Shown here piece by piece: positions 7,735 through 16,634 of a stretch of DNA of 64,000 nucleotides. The position numbers were made by a program, and so were the translations under genes. The notes below the pieces were generated by a model that did no database searches, was not told the DNA's origin, and saw only the letters and a list, made by a program, of their open reading frames with translations. Within the stretch, counting starts at the first letter, position 1. Each line of letters begins with the position of its first letter. Source of the DNA: an uncultured Clostridia bacterium. GTDB taxonomy: Bacteria > Bacillota > Clostridia > Lachnospirales > CAG-274. Location of the stretch: positions 1 to 64,000 of the forward strand of contig CALWLD010000004.1 in NCBI GenBank assembly GCA_944381435.1, given 5' to 3'.

Positions 7735-8752
7735 CTAAACCCCTGGGTCTATCCAAATACCAGGTTTAATTTCAATAAGTCTATTACCTTTATCTATCCA
7801 ATGTTGTTTAATTTCATCAGCTCTTAATTTGTTACCATTAGGCTCACTATTAAATATAGACTTAGATGGGTGTCTACTTGGTGAACCTCCTGTATGTTGA
7901 TTGCCTGATGGATGTCCTGGTCCAGGTATTTCATCAATTACACCACCATCTCTAACTGGTATTTGATGTCTGTGATGTGGTGCTAATTTTATTTCTGCCT
8001 AGTTTCCTTTCAGAAATTCTTTGCGTTGTTCTGTAGTATACTTACTTTTATCTGTTATAGGCTTTTTAGAAAAATATGGATCTCTAGTACTTAAAATATG
8101 TCCTTCTGGAATTTTTACATCTTCACCTTTCCAATTTTTAAATACTTACCATTTAAAGGATTTTTACCTGTTGCTTCTTCATATACTTTTCTTTGAGGTT
8201 CACAAGCATTCCCACTAGGGTCAACATAGTAAACAGGGTTATTATCACAATAAGCATATAGATTTAGTCCATCTCCCCTATATGTATCTTCTTGTGTAAA
8301 TCTAGCTATTATAGGGTTATAGAACCTTTCTCTTAGGTAATACTGCTGTGTTATTGGGTCTAATTGTTGTCCATTAAATTTAAACCTATTTTTTACTGTT
8401 TCCTTTTGGCTTGTAACATTGCCCCAAGCATCATATTCATATTGGTTTAATATCTTCCTATCATCTACTATATGGGTGCAACTTCCCATTTCATCGTTTA
8501 CATAATGATAGTAAGTCCTTGCGTGGTCGCTACTACTTGCTAGAAGCTCTGAACCTCTTATCACAGTGCATATGAAATATGCACAGGCATTGTCCATTCA
8601 TTTTCTTTTTCTGCTATCACTTCTCTATATGTATTTAAAATAAATTGAACAAGTTCTCTGTTTTCTTCCATTTCATAACTTAGTCCCTCTGAGTCATAAC
8701 GGTTCATTTGTATATTTCCGTTAAATATTTCCGCTTTTGTTGTTGTATTATA
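7735..8752 (-). pseudogene. Rhs core and HNH-nuclease-like toxin (cassette A), decayed
   Basis: The best preserved Rhs tail: NRYDSEGLSYEMEENRELVQ, then DAWGNVTSQKETVKNRFKFN, GQQLDPITQQYYLRERFYN, FTQEDTYRGDGLNLYAYCDN and the VDPSGNACEP junction. The palindromic insert at 8562-8590 shifts the frame in the core, and a second shift in an A-run near 8120 precedes the toxin. The toxin reads WKGEDVKIPEGHILSTRDPY, then a TAG at 7999 (probably a former Trp), then EIKLAPHHRHQIPVRDGGV, EIPGPGHPSGNQHTGG and a C-terminal KGNRLIEIKPGIW. The HHRHQ...H...H pattern suggests an HNH-type nuclease (inference). It ends at TAG 7735. Confidence 0.7.
8562..8590. repeat. 29-bp palindromic insert, copy 2
   Basis: Identical to the insert at 7008-7036 and at the same place in the Rhs core. 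Here it converts the WTIYIRGSELL frame to WTMPVHISYAL followed by TGA. Confidence 0.6.
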
Positions 8753-9129
8753 CTAAAGAAACAGACACAAATTGTGTTATTATCAACTTATTAAATTTAT
8801 CATTTTCTCCTATTTCTAATTTTTTATAAAATATTTACAACTATAAAATACATATATACCAAACTTTAAATAGTATTTTTTTAATTTTAAATAAAGTATT
8901 TTATAAATAACTACATATATTTATATTATAATATAAAATTGCTATCTTTAACATATTTACTCATAAATACTATATAGTAACAAATTCAATATTAATTATT
9001 ATACACTATTTCATACTTTTTACAAGTATTTTTTATATACACTAAAAATAAGCCTAATAGTCAAACTACTAAGCTTATATAATTTAAATTGTTTTTTATC
9101 TTGATTCTAGTACACATTTAAAAATAAAT
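8753..9129. other. Gene-free AT-rich spacer
   Basis: No coding frame is supported here. An imperfect hairpin (ATAAGCCTAATAGT and ACTACTAAGCTTAT, about 9047-9079) lies downstream of LysM copy 2 on the minus strand and may be its terminator. The left edge at about 8753 is where homology to the Rhs cores ends. Confidence 0.4.
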
Positions 9130-9293
9130 CTAACAAATTTTTTTAAGTATTAATAACTTTTGCCCTGGATATATTAAATCTGGATTTTCTATATCATTAA
9201 GCTCTACTATATCATCTACTGTTGTGTTAAACTTTTTAGCTAAATTCCAAAGTGTATCTCCTGGTTGCACTACATATGATGCTGTCAAGACAC
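9130..9293 (-). pseudogene. LysM domain tail, displaced copy 2
   Basis: The minus strand codes LFRVLTASYVVQPGDTLWNL, then AKKFNTTVDDIVELNDIE and NPDLIYPGQKLLILKKIC, ending at TAG 9130-9132. It is a second copy of the LysM tail of the gene at 15004-16569. Its upstream residues (VLTASYVV) are closer to copy 1 (ILTVSYVV) than to the intact gene, so copies 1 and 2 share an ancestor. There is no start codon or ribosome site. The domain itself is uninterrupted. Confidence 0.75.
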
Positions 9294-9418
9294 GAAATAA
9301 AATTTTTAAATATTTATACCTTTATTGTATATTTCATCAGATGATAAATCAATTTAATCATTGGTTTTGTGCCTACTTTAGCGACAATAATCCAATATTA
9401 CCTATAATAAAAACTTCT

Positions 9419-10435
9419 TTAATTTAATATATTAAAATAATCTAAATGACTAAATACTAATTTAACAGTTGTTTCTTCATTTTCTATTGATTGTATTGTT
9501 ATTTTAATTTTTAATTTATTACATAATTTTTTGCACAAATATAAGCCAATACCCGTACTTTTATAATATTTTCTGCCATTAATACCTGTATACCCTTTTT
9601 CAAAAACTTTGTTAATATCTTTTTCACATATTCCAATACCGTTATCTTTTATATATAATATTGTACTATTTTCTAATTGTTCTATTGTTATATTTATTAT
9701 GCTGTTACTTATTTTTTTATATTTTATTGCATTTATAACTATTTGATTTATAATAAACTCAAGCCATTTGCTGTCTGTATATACATAAGTATCTAATAAA
9801 TTAAGCTTTAATTTTATATGTTGCATAATAAAATCTCTTGAATTTTTTTTAATAACATTTGTTATTACTTCATTAAGATTTACTTTCTTTATTATATAAT
9901 CTTTTTCTAGACTATCAATTTTAGAATAATATAAAACTTGTTCTATAAATTCTTCTATTTTATTTAATTGCTTATCTATTACTTTTGTAACGTCATTTTC
10001 ATTATTTTCAATAATTAATTTACTTGATGCAATAGGTGTTTTTATTTCGTGTACCCAAGTTTCTATATATTCCTTATATTCATTTCTAGTATTTTTATAA
10101 TAATTAATGTTTTCGTTCATATCTCTACTTATTATTTTTAAAATATTACTTATTTCATTTAATATAAAAATGTTATTTTCGTTAATTATTTCTGGTAATA
10201 AAAATTTCTTATCCAAACTATTTAAAGTATTATTTATTTCTTTAAAAAATTTGTTATATTTAAAATAATCTAACAATATATAACTTATTAAAGGTACAAA
10301 CCAAAAAACAAATGAAAATATTATAAAAATTTTATTTATATTAATGTTATAAATAATAGCACATAATATTAAAAAAGTAATAAAATTTATATATAAAAAT
10401 ATTAATTTATCTTGTAAATACTCTTTTATTTTCAT
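9419..10435 (-). CDS. BceS-like sensor histidine kinase
   Basis: A 338-residue membrane kinase with two N-terminal helices (about 11-30 and 34-56) and almost no loop between them, the hallmark of intramembrane-sensing kinases that detect peptides through a partner BceAB transporter. The phospho-acceptor His129 lies in WVHEIKTPIA; the N box is IINQIVINAIKY, the G1 box DNGIGI and the G2 region STGIGLYLC. The start overlaps the stop of the response regulator by 4 nt (ATGA). It is the last gene of the operon traX-ATPase-permease-regulator-kinase. It likely phosphorylates the regulator at 10432-11103 in response to antimicrobial peptides (family knowledge plus context). Confidence 0.9.
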   Translation of the reverse strand: MKIKEYLQDKLIFLYINFITFLILCAIIYNININKIFIIFSFVFWFVPLISYILLDYFKYNKFFKEINNTLNSLDKKFLLPEIINENNIFILNEISNILKIISRDMNENINYYKNTRNEYKEYIETWVHEIKTPIASSKLIIENNENDVTKVIDKQLNKIEEFIEQVLYYSKIDSLEKDYIIKKVNLNEVITNVIKKNSRDFIMQHIKLKLNLLDTYVYTDSKWLEFIINQIVINAIKYKKISNSIINITIEQLENSTILYIKDNGIGICEKDINKVFEKGYTGINGRKYYKSTGIGLYLCKKLCNKLKIKITIQSIENEETTVKLVFSHLDYFNILN

Positions 10436-11103
10436 TGTATTATATATCCTAACCCCCTTTTTGTTTGTATCAAATCAAAAATATTTATTTGTTCTAATTT
10501 TTTTCTAAGTCTATTAATATTTACATTTAATGTAGCGTCATCTACAAAATAGTTTGATTTCCATAAATACTCCATAAGATTTTCTCTAGAAACGATACTG
10601 CCTCTTTTTTCAATCAAATAAGATAAAATTTTAAATTCATTTTTTGTAAGTTCTAATAATTGATTATTATGCTTTATAGTAGCATTTAACAAATTTAACT
10701 CTATATCATTATATTTTAAAACATTTGATATATCATTATTTTTAGAAGTTCTTTTTAGCAAAGCCCCTATTCTAGCTAATAATATTTGAATATTATAAGG
10801 CTTTGTTATAAAATCGTCTGCCCCTAAATTTATACTCATTAATTCATCAATATCAGTATTTCTACTTGTTACAATTGTTATCGGTATATTAGAATTTTTT
10901 CTTATTTCTCTACATATATAATAACCATCAAAAATTGGTAAAATTAAATCAAGTAAAACTAATGAAGGTTGCTCTTTTAAAATATAATTTATAATATTGT
11001 CAAAATCATTTGGAATATACACTATATATCCATATTTTTCTAAAAATATTTTAAGCTCATTTCTTATTATTTCATCATCTTCTACTATAATTATTTTATT
11101 CAT
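10432..11103 (-). CDS. BceR-like OmpR-family response regulator
   Basis: A 223-residue two-domain regulator. The receiver domain (1-115) has acidic residues D9/D10, phospho-acceptor D52 in LLDLILP and the switch Lys in TKPY. A C-terminal winged-helix domain of the OmpR/PhoB type (about 125-223) ends RGLGYIIQ. It pairs with the downstream kinase, with a 4-nt overlap. The candidate target is the inverted repeat ATTACA-N4-TGTAAT at 14766-14781 upstream of the operon, the spacing known for BceR-type boxes. It likely activates the transporter operon when the kinase signals peptide stress. Confidence 0.9.
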   Translation of the reverse strand: MNKIIIVEDDEIIRNELKIFLEKYGYIVYIPNDFDNIINYILKEQPSLVLLDLILPIFDGYYICREIRKNSNIPITIVTSRNTDIDELMSINLGADDFITKPYNIQILLARIGALLKRTSKNNDISNVLKYNDIELNLLNATIKHNNQLLELTKNEFKILSYLIEKRGSIVSRENLMEYLWKSNYFVDDATLNVNINRLRKKLEQINIFDLIQTKRGLGYIIQ

Positions 11104-11181
11104 TTTAATCTCCTATAAATAATAAAAAATCTACTAAATAATAAGTTAATTATAAAGTAGATTTTTTATTGTTGTCAATTT

Positions 11182-13176
11182 TTATTTAATTTTTTGTAAA
11201 ACAATATTTTTATAACTTATATATGTTGTATAAAAATATATTAAATATGCAATTATTAAAAATATTGCTGTAGCAATAGATGAGCTACTTATATCTGGCT
11301 TATTATACATTAATATAAAATCATTAGCAACTTTTATACCTATAATTGAATGTATAAAGGCTAAAATAATAGGTATTGTAAAATATATTAAAGTTTGTGT
11401 AAATATAGTTTTGCTAATGCTATTATTATTAACTCCTATTCTTTTTAAGGATAAATATCTATCTATACTATCATTTGCTTCACTTAATTGCTGTAATGCT
11501 AATATAGTCATACTGCTAATTAAAAATACTATCCCTAAATATATGCCTACAAATAATATAGAAGTTGACATACTTTTGCTTTCATCATATATCATATCTC
11601 TAGTTTCACCTAAAACAAAGCTATATTTTTCATAATCTATATTGTCTTTTCTATAATCATTCATTAATTTTTCAAAAGCAATTTTACTATCACTATTTTC
11701 ACTATTAAAATTTATATTAATATTACTAGAAATTAAATTATCTTCATTGCAAAATTCATCATTTATAACAACTGTAAATATATTATTTTTCATAAAATAT
11801 GTTTTTAAGTTTTCTTTTATAACACTTTTATTTTTAATTTTATATATATTACCATCTAATTTTAAAGTGTCATTATTAGCTATATATTGTTCTATAAAAG
11901 GTAGAATATTGTCATAATTACTAAGCACTAAAACTTCATTTTTATCTAATTTTACAACCTCTTGATTATTTAACTTTCTTATATTGTTATAATCAGATAC
12001 TTTTATAAAAGTAGCATATGACTCTATTTTATCTTTACTTGCAATAGGTATTATATCATATATTTTTTCGTTACTTCTATATTCATTATAAAATACTAAT
12101 TTATCTTCTGTATTAAATTTAAAGTTAAGATTATTAAATACTTTTTCTAAATCTTTATGTTTGCTTTTTTCATCTACAAACATAGTGGCACTAGCATCAA
12201 ATGGTGTAGCATCTTCAAGCCCACTTTCTAATGCTTCTTTATAACTAAAGCCTGTTGATAAAACACCTATTGTTAAAAATAATATTAAACATACAATAGA
12301 CATTGATATAAAATTTGTTTTTATTTTACTATCCATTTGTTTTATTGTAAAAATGTTTAATTTACTAAAATATATATATTTTACATTTTTTACAACATAT
12401 AAAGTTACGCCAGATAAACTATAGAAAAATAAAAATGTTCCTATTATACCTAGTAAAATAGATATTTTAAATTTTATATCTCTAGGTTCTAAACCAGCGT
12501 CCAAAACTAATTTATAAGCAAAAAATAAACTTATAGTACATAATAAAAATATTAACAAATATATAATAGGATTCTTGGTCTTTATATTTTCTACCTTTTT
12601 ACCTATATTTAATAAATCTATAATTTTATATTTTGAAATTATATAAGAATTAAATATCATAACAAATAAAAACATTATTCCAAAATAAATTATACTTTTT
12701 AATATTGCAAATATAGAAATTATAAACTTAAATTCACTTAAATTTATTTCAAATAAATTCAATGTTAATAGTGATAACCCTTGTGATATAAATATACCTA
12801 AAATTATTCCTGCTAATAATGATAAAATGCCAACTAATAAAGTTTCATATATAAGAATTTTAGAAATTTCATTTTTACTCATTCCTAAAGTCATATATAT
12901 TCCTAGCTCTCTATTTCTCTTTTTTATTAAAAACTTGTTAGCATACAATATTAAGCTTGCTAATATTATAGATACAAAAACTGATGTTAAAGAAATCATT
13001 TGTGTAAAAATTTCTACATAAGATTTTCCAGATATTTTCATATCTCTTAATGCTTGTTGACTTTCAATAGAATTAAAACTATAAAATATAGCTACCGCTA
13101 TTGTTAATGTTAAAAAATATATACTATAATCTTTTATACTTTTTCTAACATTTTTTAAAGCTATATTAAAATACAT
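11182..13176 (-). CDS. BceB-like ABC transporter permease (FtsX type)
   Basis: A 664-residue permease with the BceB/VraG architecture. TM1 is at about 16-35, FtsX-like helices lie at about 55-80, 105-135, 150-180, 205-225, 235-260 and 285-310, a large extracellular domain spans about 320-540, and three C-terminal helices follow. In this family the extracellular domain contacts the peptide (bacitracin, nisin or related) and the complex also signals to the kinase. It starts within the last codons of the ATPase gene (11-nt overlap, site GGAGATGATGTAA), so the two are coupled. A hairpin-like AT stretch at 11125-11170 separates it from the regulator gene. The substrate cannot be read from sequence. 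Confidence 0.88.
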   Translation of the reverse strand: MYFNIALKNVRKSIKDYSIYFLTLTIAVAIFYSFNSIESQQALRDMKISGKSYVEIFTQMISLTSVFVSIILASLILYANKFLIKKRNRELGIYMTLGMSKNEISKILIYETLLVGILSLLAGIILGIFISQGLSLLTLNLFEINLSEFKFIISIFAILKSIIYFGIMFLFVMIFNSYIISKYKIIDLLNIGKKVENIKTKNPIIYLLIFLLCTISLFFAYKLVLDAGLEPRDIKFKISILLGIIGTFLFFYSLSGVTLYVVKNVKYIYFSKLNIFTIKQMDSKIKTNFISMSIVCLILFLTIGVLSTGFSYKEALESGLEDATPFDASATMFVDEKSKHKDLEKVFNNLNFKFNTEDKLVFYNEYRSNEKIYDIIPIASKDKIESYATFIKVSDYNNIRKLNNQEVVKLDKNEVLVLSNYDNILPFIEQYIANNDTLKLDGNIYKIKNKSVIKENLKTYFMKNNIFTVVINDEFCNEDNLISSNININFNSENSDSKIAFEKLMNDYRKDNIDYEKYSFVLGETRDMIYDESKSMSTSILFVGIYLGIVFLISSMTILALQQLSEANDSIDRYLSLKRIGVNNNSISKTIFTQTLIYFTIPIILAFIHSIIGIKVANDFILMYNKPDISSSSIATAIFLIIAYLIYFYTTYISYKNIVLQKIK

Positions 13177-13933
13177 TTACATCATCTCCCCCAAGTAAAG
13201 TTACAACTTCTATTATTCTATTAAAAAATTCTTTTCTAGAGTCGTTTCCTCTTATTAATTCTGTAAATATTTTGCCGTCTTTAATAAATATAATTCTATT
13301 TGTATAACTTGCTGTAAATGTATCGTGAGTTACCATTAAAATGGTAGATTTTAAATCTTTATTTAATGATTTAAACTTTTCAAGTAACAATTTTGCAGAT
13401 TTAGAATCTAATGCACCTGTTGGCTCATCTGCTAAAATTAATGATGGATTGTTTACTATTGCTCTTGCAGATGCTACCCTTTGTTTCTGTCCCCCTGAAA
13501 TTTGATATGGATATTTATTTAAAATATCTTCAATACCTAAATAACTTGAAACTTCTTTTATTTTATCATCTATTTTAGATATTTTTTCACCTTTTATAGT
13601 TAATGCTAATGCTATATTTTCATAGGCTGTTAATGTATCTAACAAATTAAAATCTTGAAATATAATTCCCAATTCATTTTGTCTAAAATTGTCTAAATCT
13701 TTAGATTTTAGCCTAGTTATATCTTTATTATTTATAATTATTTTACCTGTTGTTACATTATCTATTGTTGCTATACAGTTAAGTAATGTTGTTTTACCAC
13801 TACCACTAGCTCCCATTATACCAACAAATTCTCCTTCATCTATTTTAAAACTTATATTATTTAAAACCTTTGTTATATTCCCTTTTGTTCCATAATATTT
13901 TTCTATATTTTCTATAGTTAGTATATTACTCAT
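13166..13933 (-). CDS. BceA-like ABC transporter ATPase
   Basis: A 255-residue ATPase of the MacB/LolD/BceA group. The Walker A is [12 protein letters not shown] (about residues 40-51), the Q-loop is in FQDFNLLD, the signature is [14 protein letters not shown], and the Walker B is [12 protein letters not shown] followed by the H-loop TH. The N-terminus [20 protein letters not shown] is typical of peptide-detoxification ATPases. The C-terminal tail ([17 protein letters not shown]) matches BceA proteins. It lies 18 nt after the TraX-like gene and overlaps the permease gene. It powers the permease at 11182-13176, removing peptides from their lipid targets (family knowledge). Confidence 0.92.
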   Translation of the reverse strand: MSNILTIENIEKYYGTKGNITKVLNNISFKIDEGEFVGIMGASGSGKTTLLNCIATIDNVTTGKIIINNKDITRLKSKDLDNFRQNELGIIFQDFNLLDTLTAYENIALALTIKGEKISKIDDKIKEVSSYLGIEDILNKYPYQISGGQKQRVASARAIVNNPSLILADEPTGALDSKSAKLLLEKFKSLNKDLKSTILMVTHDTFTASYTNRIIFIKDGKIFTELIRGNDSRKEFFNRIIEVVTLLGGDDVNVF

Positions 13934-13951
13934 ATATAATTACTTCTCCTT

Positions 13952-14680
13952 TTATTTAACCAAAAATTCAATTAACGCTAATATCCATAAATGTAACGGA
14001 TAAAACACATAAAATAAATACTTACTAAATTTATTGTTTACCCCTCTTTTTCCATTATAAATTAATATAAATGGTATTGCTAAAATTAATAAAAAATCCG
14101 AATTAAACATAAGCATATTAAAGGTTTCGCTAAATGTTTCATATAATTGAAAACTTTGTAAAAATAATAAACTGGATAAAATACAATATCCTAAAATTAA
14201 CTTTTTATTATTGTTTTTTAAATAATATGTTATTATTACAAAAGGTACTACAGAAAAGCCCCCTTCAGTAAATAAAATTCCAAATATAATTATAAATATA
14301 TTTATAAAAATAATTAATCCTTTTTTTAATCCTTTTAGTTTTTTTATATTATCTAGTATTAGCAATATTATAAAGCTTATAAATAGGGTAAAAAATATAT
14401 TGTTTGTTACTGTTACTTTCTTTGTTATAAAAAGATTATTTATTATAGTATTACCTATTTGCATAAAAATAGCCCATAAAAATAACCTTGAGCCATATTT
14501 AAGTTTATTACTTGTTTTATTAAAACCTTCTACTAAAAAGTAACCAAACATAGGTGCTACACCTCTGGTAATAGCGTGTATCCAAACTGGTAATATAGTT
14601 GGAAACGCAAACCAAATATGATCTAGTAACATTAAAATTATTAATAATATTTTTATTTGAAATGCATTAAGCTTTTTCAT
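13952..14680 (-). CDS. TraX-family membrane protein
   Basis: A 242-residue protein with about seven hydrophobic segments and the TraX signature start (MKKLNAFQIKILLIILMLLD, with DH in LDHIWFA). TraX proteins are acyltransferase-like membrane proteins; the founder acetylates F pilin, but chromosomal versions in Firmicutes have other, mostly unknown, targets. A strong AAGGAGGAATAGT site precedes the ATG. It is the first gene of the Bce-type operon, 18 nt before the ATPase. This placement suggests, without proof, an envelope-modification role in peptide resistance. Confidence 0.8.
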   Translation of the reverse strand: MKKLNAFQIKILLIILMLLDHIWFAFPTILPVWIHAITRGVAPMFGYFLVEGFNKTSNKLKYGSRLFLWAIFMQIGNTIINNLFITKKVTVTNNIFFTLFISFIILLILDNIKKLKGLKKGLIIFINIFIIIFGILFTEGGFSVVPFVIITYYLKNNNKKLILGYCILSSLLFLQSFQLYETFSETFNMLMFNSDFLLILAIPFILIYNGKRGVNNKFSKYLFYVFYPLHLWILALIEFLVK

Positions 14681-14752
14681 ACTATTCCTCCTTAAATATT
14701 AATAACTATTAAATATATTATATCATTATAAAATTTTTATAAATAGTGATTT

Positions 14753-14782
14753 ACATTACATCAACATTACATTTTTGTAATA
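14753..14782 (-). promoter_or_regulatory. Candidate BceR-type operator and promoter region
   Basis: A perfect inverted repeat ATTACA-TTTT-TGTAAT (14766-14781) matches the TnACA-N4-TGTAA arrangement described for BceR-type regulators. It overlaps a direct repeat of ACATTACAT (14753 and 14764, 11 nt apart). Downstream on the minus strand are two TATAAT boxes (14725-14730, 14717-14722) with poor -35 elements, as expected for an activator-dependent promoter. The rest of 14681-15003 holds only the terminator at 14956-14981. Confidence 0.55.
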
Positions 14783-14955
14783 TTTGATTTTAATATATGA
14801 ACTAATAAGAGAGTTTATCTATTACTAATTTTCTTCTTTTTAAATCTTCTATTAAAAATTTATATATAGTTTAAAATGTTAAGTTATCGCTTACTACAAA
14901 TATTCTAAAATATAATATAAATTTCATCTATTTTTATATTTTAGAATATTAAAAT

Positions 14956-14981
14956 AAAGCCACCTATTTATGGGTGACTTT
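14956..14981 (-). terminator. Terminator of the LysM/DUF3794 gene
   Basis: AAAGTCACCC and GGTGGCTTT pair on the minus strand around an ATAAATA loop, followed by TTATTTTAA. It lies 23 nt after the stop at 15004. A near-identical copy follows LysM copy 1. Confidence 0.55.
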
Positions 14982-15003
14982 ACACACTATAAATCATATT
15001 ATT

Positions 15004-16569
15004 TTAACAAACTTTTTTAAGTATTAATAATTTTTGCCCTGGATAAATTAAATCAGGGTTTTCTATGTCATTAAGCTCTACTATATCATCTACTGTTGTG
15101 TTAAACTTTTTAGCTAAATTCCAAAGTGTATCCCCTGGTTGCACTACATATATAATCATACTAGCAATACCATTTAAAAATGCTTCATCTACCTCTTCAA
15201 AAGCAACATCAGTAATAAAAGATAGGTCTTTATCTTTTGTTACAACAGCATCAAAATTAACAGCACATCTAATTTCTACATCTTTATCAGATAACATATT
15301 GACACCTATATGTTCAAGACAAACATTAATATCTGTTTTAACCATTTCTGGCTTACTACCTTTAGCATCTATAGCTTGTGTGTAAGGTACAACTGTATTA
15401 AAGCAGTACATAGGATATTCATCACTATTTGTTATATATAATATTTTACATTCTATAACACCTTCTGCTAAAATTTTATCTTCTAAAATTTCTACGTTAT
15501 CTAAAACAGGTTTACCGCTTACTTTTAAAACTTGTAAAATAGGAGGGCAATTTTCTTCTAATTTTACTACCTCTTTAATAGATGCTTGATTTTTGTTTTT
15601 GCAAACTAACATAGGATAACTTTGCATATTTTTTTCAATAGTAATTTTTTTATCAAGTGCATAAGCATCTTCCAAAATATCCATTTCATCTTCATAGCTA
15701 ACTTTTATATTGCAACCTACATAAATATCTAAACCTATTAATCTAGGTTCACCGTCTACATCTTCTAAAATTTGAACATTTTTTTCTTGTATATCTAAAT
15801 AAACATCTCCTATCATATCATCTGTAGCACCTTCTACCTCTATAGAACCGTTAAAAGGTATATCTTGTTCAAAATATGTAATAATGCTATCTTCTTCATC
15901 GCTTTTATAAAGAACACAAGCTCTTATATCCCCTGATATGTTTATTTTTTCTTGTTGTGTTCTTACATCTTTGTTAGCAATATTAAAGCTAATGTCTAAA
16001 ATCTCTTTTATGTTAGGTCTGCTACTAGATATTTCTATATCATCTTTTATGTTAAAACGGTCAAATTTTGTACAAGCAACCTTATTTACATTTATATTTG
16101 TAACTTTCATTTGCTTTTCGCTAAGTCCGTCTATTGTAGATACTGCCTCTATATTTTCTTTAGCTAAAACTTCCGTACTAACATCTAAAATAGCTCTAAA
16201 ACTTACTTTTCTATCATTAATAAGCTTATAGTCTAGGTTTGTAATATTACAAGTTGTAAAAACAGTCATATTTTTATCTATGTTTTCCATATTTATAAAA
16301 TCATTAATAGGATATGTAGTTTGCATATTATATACAGGCTTGTTTTCGCCTTTTGCAATAAATAAAACGTTTATGTCTAAATTACCTTTAAATGTAATTC
16401 TATCATTAACTATGTCTTTACTATCTATGTATGCAGATGCGTTTGCCTCTAAAACTGTATCAATATCTGGCTTAGTATCTGGAACAATAATATCACCTTC
16501 CACTAAAACTTGGCTTATTTCTTTGCCTATTTTTTTATCTATTGTTATATCTTTTTTTAAAATCTCCAT
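15004..16569 (-). CDS. sipL: DUF3794/LysM spore morphogenesis protein (SipL-like)
   Basis: A 521-residue protein with repeated DUF3794 (SipL SPOCS) domains over about residues 1-460 and a C-terminal LysM (YVVQPGDTLWNLAKKFNT to PGQKLLIL). In Clostridioides difficile, SipL binds SpoIVA through its LysM and is needed for coat assembly around the forespore. Upstream ATG codons at 16588-16590 must be ignored: the AGGAGG site is inside that extension and sits 8 nt before ATG 16567-16569, giving MEILKKDITI. It is transcribed alone, with the hairpin at 14956-14981 as terminator. Its LysM-coding end exists in two more copies (3407-3562, 9130-9293). SpoIVA is not in the window. Confidence 0.8.
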   Translation of the reverse strand: MEILKKDITIDKKIGKEISQVLVEGDIIVPDTKPDIDTVLEANASAYIDSKDIVNDRITFKGNLDINVLFIAKGENKPVYNMQTTYPINDFINMENIDKNMTVFTTCNITNLDYKLINDRKVSFRAILDVSTEVLAKENIEAVSTIDGLSEKQMKVTNINVNKVACTKFDRFNIKDDIEISSSRPNIKEILDISFNIANKDVRTQQEKINISGDIRACVLYKSDEEDSIITYFEQDIPFNGSIEVEGATDDMIGDVYLDIQEKNVQILEDVDGEPRLIGLDIYVGCNIKVSYEDEMDILEDAYALDKKITIEKNMQSYPMLVCKNKNQASIKEVVKLEENCPPILQVLKVSGKPVLDNVEILEDKILAEGVIECKILYITNSDEYPMYCFNTVVPYTQAIDAKGSKPEMVKTDINVCLEHIGVNMLSDKDVEIRCAVNFDAVVTKDKDLSFITDVAFEEVDEAFLNGIASMIIYVVQPGDTLWNLAKKFNTTVDDIVELNDIENPDLIYPGQKLLILKKVC

Positions 16570-16634
16570 AAAAAAAGACCTCCTATACATATATTTTTAT
16601 AAAAATATATGTAAAAAAGTCTTCTTTTATAACT

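Noticed and set aside
1..9300. Alternative genetic code (UGA = Trp)
   Set aside because: TGA is a normal stop at 10432 (ATGA overlap) and 56301, and all real genes use TGG. The TGA codons lie only in decayed genes.
9224..9427. 67-codon plus-strand frame
   Set aside because: It is the antisense of the LysM copy; the minus strand carries the conserved protein.
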